This document shows, one piece after another, positions 58,702 to 64,000 of a stretch of DNA of 64,000 nt (the first letter of the stretch is position 1; every line of letters begins with the position of its first letter). Both the position numbers and the translations under genes were made by a program. Location of the stretch: contig CP114117.1 in assembly GCA_029959195.1 (NCBI GenBank), positions 2,418,001-2,482,000 of the forward strand, read 5' to 3'. Below the pieces are notes generated by a model. The model had not been told where the DNA came from and did not search any database. It was given only the letters and a program-made list of their open reading frames with translations. The stretch comes from Dictyophora rubrovolvata. Taxonomy: Eukaryota; Basidiomycota; Agaricomycetes; Phallales; Phallaceae.

Positions 58702-60097
58702 ATGGATGGATCGACGTCAGTGAAAAAACTTGGTTTGATGAAATTATTTTGATAGTAACCTTTTGAAGCAGTTTGTTACCCCCAAATGCTTTTCATGAAC
58801 ATCTCAGACGTAATAAGCCTGTGGTGTCCGCCATGACCGCAAGTCTAGTATCCACCTTTGCAGGCTATCCCCTGGATTCATTGAAAAGCAGACTGCAAGC
58901 ATCAAGACAGCCTATTACCGTACCACGTTTAGCAGCGAGGGTCTGGCGTGAGGAGGGGGTTGCGGGATTTTTCAGAGGCTTTTGGATCCCACTGGTGACA
59001 ATCTCGTTTGTCCGTTCGTCCAGCATCTTTCTTTGTCTCTTCTCTTTCGAATTTTTTTAACAACCTGAAATTATAGGAGCTGCATCATTTACTATCTATA
59101 ACAATACTAAGGAATCATTGCATGTAAATCACCACTTAGCTAGACCACAGTTGGTTGACGTAGCTGGCTCTGGAGCGCTTGGTGGCGCGTGTGCAGGCTC
59201 GCTCATATCTTTCGGTAGTGCTCGTGAGTTGGGTGCATGCTCTTAAATGCGATTCTATCTAACGTCTTATCACAGCTTTTGAACTCGTTAAAGTCCGTCG
59301 GCAACTCGAATATAGCATAGCGGAAGCGAAAGGAATAGAGCTGACAAAACCTCCGACGACCTGGCAATGTACGATGTCTCCTCATCATGCTCTTCAAAAA
59401 CTTATTTTCTAACATCCCATGAAGCTGTTCTTGAGATAGTTCGCCGGTCTGGAATCCGAGGTCTTTATACTGGCTTTCCTTTACACTTTCGTATGTGATG
59501 CCTTGTGATGCCAGCCACGTTTTACTTACACGAGTCGACGTAGTGCGCGACACTTCAGGAACGGCCTTGTATTTCCTGGAATATGATAGTCTCCGTCATC
59601 TACTTGGTCGATTACCTTCAGGCGAACAAGGGGATGTACCATCATGGTTTCCCATCCACCCGTCTCTTTTACCTTTTTTCTGTGGTTCATTCGCTGGCGT
59701 ATCATCCTGGGCTCTCATTTACCCCGTTGACGTGTATGCCGTCGACTCCTTTGTTCCTCGCCTAGATATATTGACATTGCTTGCAGCGTCAAAACCAAAG
59801 TTCAGCAACGTGCTCTCTCCGGAGCTCCCAAGCGAAGTCTTTGGGTGACATGCAACCGTCTAGTACGAGGTAGCTAACATCTGGCGAAGCCTTCCAATTT
59901 TTTTTTGGCTTTCTCTAAAGTATCATACAGGGCCTGATCCTGAGCATCCAAAGCCAGTACTTCTTGGTCTTGGTCGCTTATACCGCGGCTTAGGTGTCAG
60001 TGCGACTCGTAGCATAATTACCCACGGCCTTCTTTGGACAGTGCTAGACCACGTCTCGGGAGTAATCGATCGTCTTCCACGAGAAGGACATCCCTAG
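58702..60097 (+). CDS. Mitochondrial carrier family transporter
   Basis: Inner-membrane metabolite carrier with the triple repeat: PLDSLKSRLQASRQPITVPR, PFELVKVRRQLEYSIAEAKG and PVDVVKTKVQQR each carry the Px[DE]xx[KR] signature. Between them lie GVAGFFRGFWIPLVTISFVR, GSGALGGACAGSLISFGSA, VRRSGIRGLYTGFPLHF, RDTSGTALYFLEYDSLRHL and FFCGSFAGVSSWALIYP. It ends RSIITHGLLWTVLDHV and DRLPREGHP. A start at 58702 (MDGST) joined by a GTCAGT donor to RNKPVVSAMTASLVSTFAGY gives the best frame. About seven introns. The RDTSGTALYF segment resembles carnitine- and amino-acid-type carriers, but the substrate is unassigned. Confidence 0.85.
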
Positions 60098-60481
60098 TCT
60101 CGAAATCTTTTGCCGAATATAGCTGTAGTTCCCTGCCAAGGGGGCGCTGCCACATCTCTACTGTAACATCATTATTCTCTCCTCCACACGTTCATATCAT
60201 ACCAAGCCAACTCCAACAACAAAATAGACCCTTCGGATAGAGTACAATGTATTGATTTAATCTTCGTACGTTACTGCATGTCAACTCGATTTAATAACGA
60301 AAAAATACCCAAAATTATCTTGTGTTTTTTACATATGCTTGTGATCCACAGGGTACTTTACCCCGATGACGTCGAGTAACATGGCTCAGCTAAATACTCT
60401 ACCGGCATCACGGCACGCCGTCACCCTGGTCACTTCTGTAACCTTCACTCCACGTCTGTCAAATCATTTCCTTCGAAAAAT

Positions 60482-61262
60482 ATGTCCGTAGCACGGTTGG
60501 GGTTCAATATATGTACTACACTATCTCATTTATCGACCCCTTTTATGGCAACGTTCCTACTTATTCATCTCAGTGCGCCTATCGCGGCTATCATGGGAGG
60601 TTCAGGATTATCGTCCCAAGTTATGGTGTGTTCTTAGATGAAATGAGTAGACAAGACTTTTTATCCTACCATTTAATGGTCAGCTCTTTGGCCGAGAGTA
60701 TTACCAAGGTCGTTTCACTGAGCCGTGGCTAGTTTTCGCTCCTTTAGGTTTACATGTCCTTTCCGGAGTTTTGAAACGGATTTTATCTACTGCCACTCCC
60801 TCTTCTCGAAAATCAGATCGCAGCGGTGGTTCGCGAACAAATTTTCTTGCTATGACAGCCTATCCACTCGTCTTCTTCCTCTCGGTACACGCGCTAAGTC
60901 ATCGACTGATTCCTTCCACGCCTGAATCACCCATCCAAGCCTTGAGCCCGTCGGAATTAGACTATGATTTTGTGAAAATAGGGATTAAGACTTGGCCCTT
61001 CAAGAGTGCTATCTTATACGGTGGTTTACTAATACCTGCCGTCATTCATAGTCTCGAAGGCGTTAATGTCATCCTCCGAACATGGTTTCCCCGAGCAAAA
61101 CGGTTGTCGGCAACGACAAAGCACCTCATTACTGATACCCTTGTCTCATCCGTCTTCTTTGGCTTGGCTCGTGTTTCTCGTGAAGTTGCTCCTGTCTTGC
61201 TAAAGGCAACTTCCGAGAGAATTTTAGCATCCTATCGCTCGTTTTGGATTTACCAAATTTAG
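60482..61262 (+). CDS. MCP1: Mcp1-like mitochondrial membrane protein (DUF1691)
   Basis: Mcp1 is a mitochondrial outer-membrane protein linked to lipid homeostasis and vacuole contacts in yeast. The first exon MSVARLGFNICTTLSHLSTP, FMATFLLIHLSAPIAAIMGG and SGLSSQVM is followed by a short intron and GREYYQ, FTEPWLVFAPLGLHVLSGVL, the repeated DUF1691 pattern. The second exon continues AYPLVFFLSVHALSHRLIPS, DYDFVKIGIKTWPFKSAILY, GGLLIPAVIHSLEGVNVILR and ends YRSFWIYQI. Five hydrophobic segments are visible. An upstream ATG at 60366 opens another frame and would require an extra intron; 60482 is simpler. Two or three introns. Confidence 0.78.
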
Positions 61263-61466
61263 AGGGTATTACTTTTACATTTCTTAGTAAAATATACTAA
61301 TTCACGTGACAGGACATAGCATTGAGAACGTAACTCACTAGGGAGGGTCGGTCAGAAGAGGCCTCATCTAGTTCACCAGTATGACTTGTCATTATAGAAA
61401 TTGATGCTGGAATCTCTCGTGCGGTTCACTTTGTTTTCTTGTTTTTATATATTTCTGAGAATTTGG

Positions 61467-61474
61467 TATAAATA
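61467..61474 (+). promoter_or_regulatory. TATA-like element before a 36-codon ORF
   Basis: TATAAATA about 40 bp upstream of the ATG at 61507. Confidence 0.35.
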
Positions 61475-61506
61475 CTCCCCACTCGTTACTCCTTCAAGTT
61501 CGCACT

Positions 61507-61617
61507 ATGAATCACTCTAATTGTGTAGTTTTGAAGAATATGATTGCTGCGCTTGGGCAATCTTCTTCTCGTTTGATTTTCTCATGTCGCCCTGCTGCTG
61601 ATGAAAGTGAGGTGTAA
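61507..61617 (+). CDS. Possible small protein, 36 residues
   Basis: MNHSNCVVLKNMIAALGQSS continues to a TAA at 61615-61617. A TATA-like element lies just upstream at transcription-start distance. The product has two Cys and no CaaX end, so it is not a mating pheromone precursor of the usual type. It could equally be a chance ORF or the first exon of something longer. Low confidence. Confidence 0.25.
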   Translation: MNHSNCVVLKNMIAALGQSSSRLIFSCRPAADESEV

Positions 61618-62955
61618 CTTAAAAGTCGAAGCTTGAAAACACCTGTCTATTCCCTTGACGATGTGTAAACCCACCAGAATCTGAGAATCAATTGTTCAAA
61701 TGGGTTATGATGGAATGAAAGCTTCTTGCGATACTGAAGGACAAACCTAGCAGAGGAACCTGGCTCCGTTCTGCATCAATAATGTGAAATAAACCTCTCA
61801 AAATTAAATTTAGACGTGGATTTTTTCCAGTACATGCGCATCTACTGCAGTAGATACCGGTCTTCACTGGCCGTCGTCATACCCCAGTAGATTGGTCTGT
61901 GATGGTCTGCAATGTACACCGTCATCCAATGAGCAAGGAACGGTCGTGTTCCCCGCCATTGTTTATTTTTAAAATTTAGTACGCATTGCTGAGTATTATT
62001 AGACCACAGTACACAGCACATTGCACAGGTTAAAGGGTTGATGATGCGCCGGGAGGGTGTTTGAGGGAGAGCTGCCACCTGGATGTCGGTTTGGTGGACT
62101 GTAGGAGCCTCAACACTGATTTGGGTCGATAACGTGATTCCGGGAGGTGCAGGGGGAATTCCCTGTTTAATGATGGTTTTTAATGCACTAATGCTTTTAA
62201 TAAATCAAATAGTTTTCAGCATAGATACAGATTATATGCAGTATAATTCACACTTACCCAGTTGGTTCTTGACCCTCGGTGAGAATAGCTTGTTGAAGGT
62301 CTTCTACTGTCTTTTCTCTACTATTTTAGAAGTGGCAACAGTGCCTGAAGGTGGTGCACTGGGTTGGCTTCGAGTGGAACGAGGTTGACGAGGCATGGTT
62401 GTTGTGGAAAGCTCAACGGGGCGTTTGACCAAGACTCCAAACTATGTCTCACTGTAGTATATCGAACTTCACTGTTTTTCACTGGAACACAATATTTTTT
62501 TCTTAAGTCCGGACAACCCGAGCCTGAGGATGTGGACTAAAATTGGATTGTATTTATTATTAATTTGCATTTAAAATCATTATTTATCATCGATTTCCAA
62601 TAATGGCCATCGCTGGCCATCACTGGACACTGGGTCCGTCAGTAGATATTAACGTACTCCAGTAATTTTTGTATTCTAGCAGTTGTCTGTCTGCATTTGG
62701 TGCCGATATATTCTGACCTGTATTTCTTTTTAAATCCGACCCTTGCCGTGATGGCCGATGTTCACTAATTATTAGTACTCGCGGTTCGGAGTCCTTGAAG
62801 TGCATGATTAGTCTGAATGTTTTATTATTATTTGAATGTGACTTGATTGTTGTAACAGATGTGTAATGTGCAACAGATAATTTCGCACAATATTCGTTAA
62901 ATAAATCGAATTAGAATAAAGCTATTCAACTGTGAGTGTGTTTCAAGTGTGTCAA

Positions 62956-64000
62956 TCAAATGAGTATGCGCTTACATTCTTCATCCACGACAATCTCTAT
63001 ATTCAGCTGTCCGTCCGTTTCGGAGCATAGAGCTTGCAAAGCCTCCTTGTCGTCGGGTGACATGAATTTGCAGTTGATAAATTTTGCACAAGTCAGCTTT
63101 CCACCATTCAAAGTAGATCTGTTCCATAAAATTTCGCGTATCATCTTGTAATCGACAATATGAAAAGATGTGTTTCGTATAATGACAGACGAGAGTTGGG
63201 GGAAAAGCATAAACTCTGAATCCGAGTCGCTTCCTTCAACCCTTTCCAAAAGCGGCCAATGCGCTAATGGGAGAAGATGAAACGTTAGTTGTTCGATTTC
63301 TTTGAAACGCATGAAACACTGGAGCTCTGAATCATTATCAGCAACTTCGTTCCAACTGCCCAAGCCCAAAGAACGCAAAGGTGGCGTCCCTCCTTTCGTA
63401 AGAAGCTGGACAACTTGCGACAATGGGGGCCCCATTCTGACAATTATGGACAGTTTTTCGATACATGGTAGATGTAAAGATCGGAGAACTTCAGTGTACC
63501 GGGTTCCTATGAATGCGAAGCTTAATTCTTTGAGACTGGGCAGAAGAACTGATGAAGGAAATTTGAGCACGGGAGGTTCGAGTGCATAGGTGTCATATAT
63601 GCAGAATTCAAAAGTTGTCAGGTTGCATGCTTGACACAAAAATGACAAGTCAGTGACCTGGGCGACGTCCGTTATGTATAAGCCTGTCAATGTTTTGAGA
63701 GACTCGGGTATTAGGGATGAAATAGATATCATGGAAAGGATTGTTCGGCTTGTGTTAAGGTCTAGATCTTCGAGATTTGGAGCAATGATGCAATTGGATA
63801 GGCATTTTGTAAATTCCTGTTGCGATAGTTGTGAAGGTATGTCGAAACCACTGACATCAAGGTGTTTGAGAAGCGGGGCGTAGAGGTGACGAGAACCGCC
63901 CTGGGCGGCGGTGGCAGTGAGTCGGTTGAAGATGATATAAGGGAATAGTGAAGAGAAATGACCTCTCAGAGCCGAAACGCGATGAAGGTTATCAAGCACT
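62956..64000 (-). CDS. F-box/LRR-type protein, 5' end outside the window
   Basis: Open reading frame of at least 347 codons entering from the right edge. It has irregular leucine-rich repeats typical of mushroom F-box proteins: APLLKHLDVSGFDIPSQL, APNLEDLDLNTSRTILSM, LPSLKELSFAFIGTRYTEV, LPCIEKLSIIVRMGPPLSQV, FKEIEQLTFHLLPLAHWPLL and FPQLSSVIIRNTSFHIVDY. The F-box itself would lie upstream, beyond the window, so substrate-adaptor function in an SCF ligase is inferred. The end reads EIVVDEECKRILI; a GTAAGC donor inside the last codons leaves open an additional 3' exon. Agaricomycetes carry hundreds of such genes. Skp1, the partner, is also in this window. Confidence 0.75.
   Translation of the reverse strand, partial: VLDNLHRVSALRGHFSSLFPYIIFNRLTATAAQGGSRHLYAPLLKHLDVSGFDIPSQLSQQEFTKCLSNCIIAPNLEDLDLNTSRTILSMISISSLIPESLKTLTGLYITDVAQVTDLSFLCQACNLTTFEFCIYDTYALEPPVLKFPSSVLLPSLKELSFAFIGTRYTEVLRSLHLPCIEKLSIIVRMGPPLSQVVQLLTKGGTPPLRSLGLGSWNEVADNDSELQCFMRFKEIEQLTFHLLPLAHWPLLERVEGSDSDSEFMLFPQLSSVIIRNTSFHIVDYKMIREILWNRSTLNGGKLTCAKFINCKFMSPDDKEALQALCSETDGQLNIEIVVDEECKRILI

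Larger units (their letters stand above)
61263..62955. other. Sparse region with unresolved short ORFs
   Basis: A minus-strand reading from 62396 (MPRQPRSTRSQPSAPPSGTV) continues in pieces (DLQQAILTEGQEPTG, GIPPAPPGITLSTQISVEAP, VAALPQTPSRRI) down to about 61842 with one good donor (GTAAGTG), but the first two pieces do not join cleanly. It may be a relic of an unrecognised gene or repeat. From 62400 to 62955 I see nothing. Confidence 0.35.

Overview
This window is nuclear DNA from a filamentous basidiomycete, most likely a mushroom-forming Agaricomycete. The genes are dense and broken by many introns of about 50-60 nt. The gene set includes a G-protein gamma ending in CTVM, GPI-anchored Ser/Thr-rich cupredoxins, an F-box/LRR protein and a protein kinase resembling those expanded in agarics. 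I identified genes by joining exons by eye and comparing the products with families I know; no search was run, so exon edges are approximate unless I say otherwise.

Layout. 0-1 kb: the left arm of an inverted segmental duplication, carrying the broken 3' end of an unknown gene. 1.5-11.1 kb: housekeeping genes for mRNA capping enzyme (-), Skp1 (-), mitochondrial ribosomal bL27m (+), the Spb4 DEAD-box helicase (-) and a myotubularin phosphatase (+). 11.5-19.2 kb: SAM synthetase (+), a mitochondrial-type thioredoxin (-) and three tandem secreted cupredoxins (+). 19.9-22.4 kb: the right arm of the duplication with the longer parent gene (-). 22.7-23.9 kb: an orphan protein kinase (+). 24-27.9 kb: a gene-poor, decayed stretch with a 347-bp foldback MITE and a phosphopantetheine adenylyltransferase-like fragment. 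28-34.9 kb: an Erf2-type DHHC palmitoyltransferase, G-gamma and a TLC-domain membrane protein. 35.3-47.5 kb: Sec61-alpha, an unknown basic protein, glia maturation factor, a DUF3074/START-like protein, a small Cys-rich protein, a tail-anchored FHA protein and a TENA/THI-4 protein. 47.5-61.3 kb: MFS debris and an intact MFS transporter, PIG-M mannosyltransferase, Sar1, mitochondrial uL3m, an Rrn6-like Pol I factor, a mitochondrial carrier and Mcp1. 61.3-64 kb: sparse sequence, then an F-box/LRR gene running off the window.

The genes do not form one pathway. Recurrent themes are the secretory and GPI route (Sec61, Sar1, PIG-M, three GPI-type cupredoxins, Erf2), mitochondrial translation and membrane proteins (bL27m, uL3m, carrier, Mcp1, thioredoxin) and gene expression (capping enzyme, Spb4, Rrn6). 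Many neighbours are divergent pairs sharing about 90-250 bp of promoter.

The most notable observations are five introns that only make sense with GC-AG borders (three with a GCATG donor), a 6-nt terminal coding exon in Sar1, the tandem cupredoxin array with a TATA box in front of each gene, and the inverted duplication enclosing about 19 kb. I saw no clear new multi-gene system.
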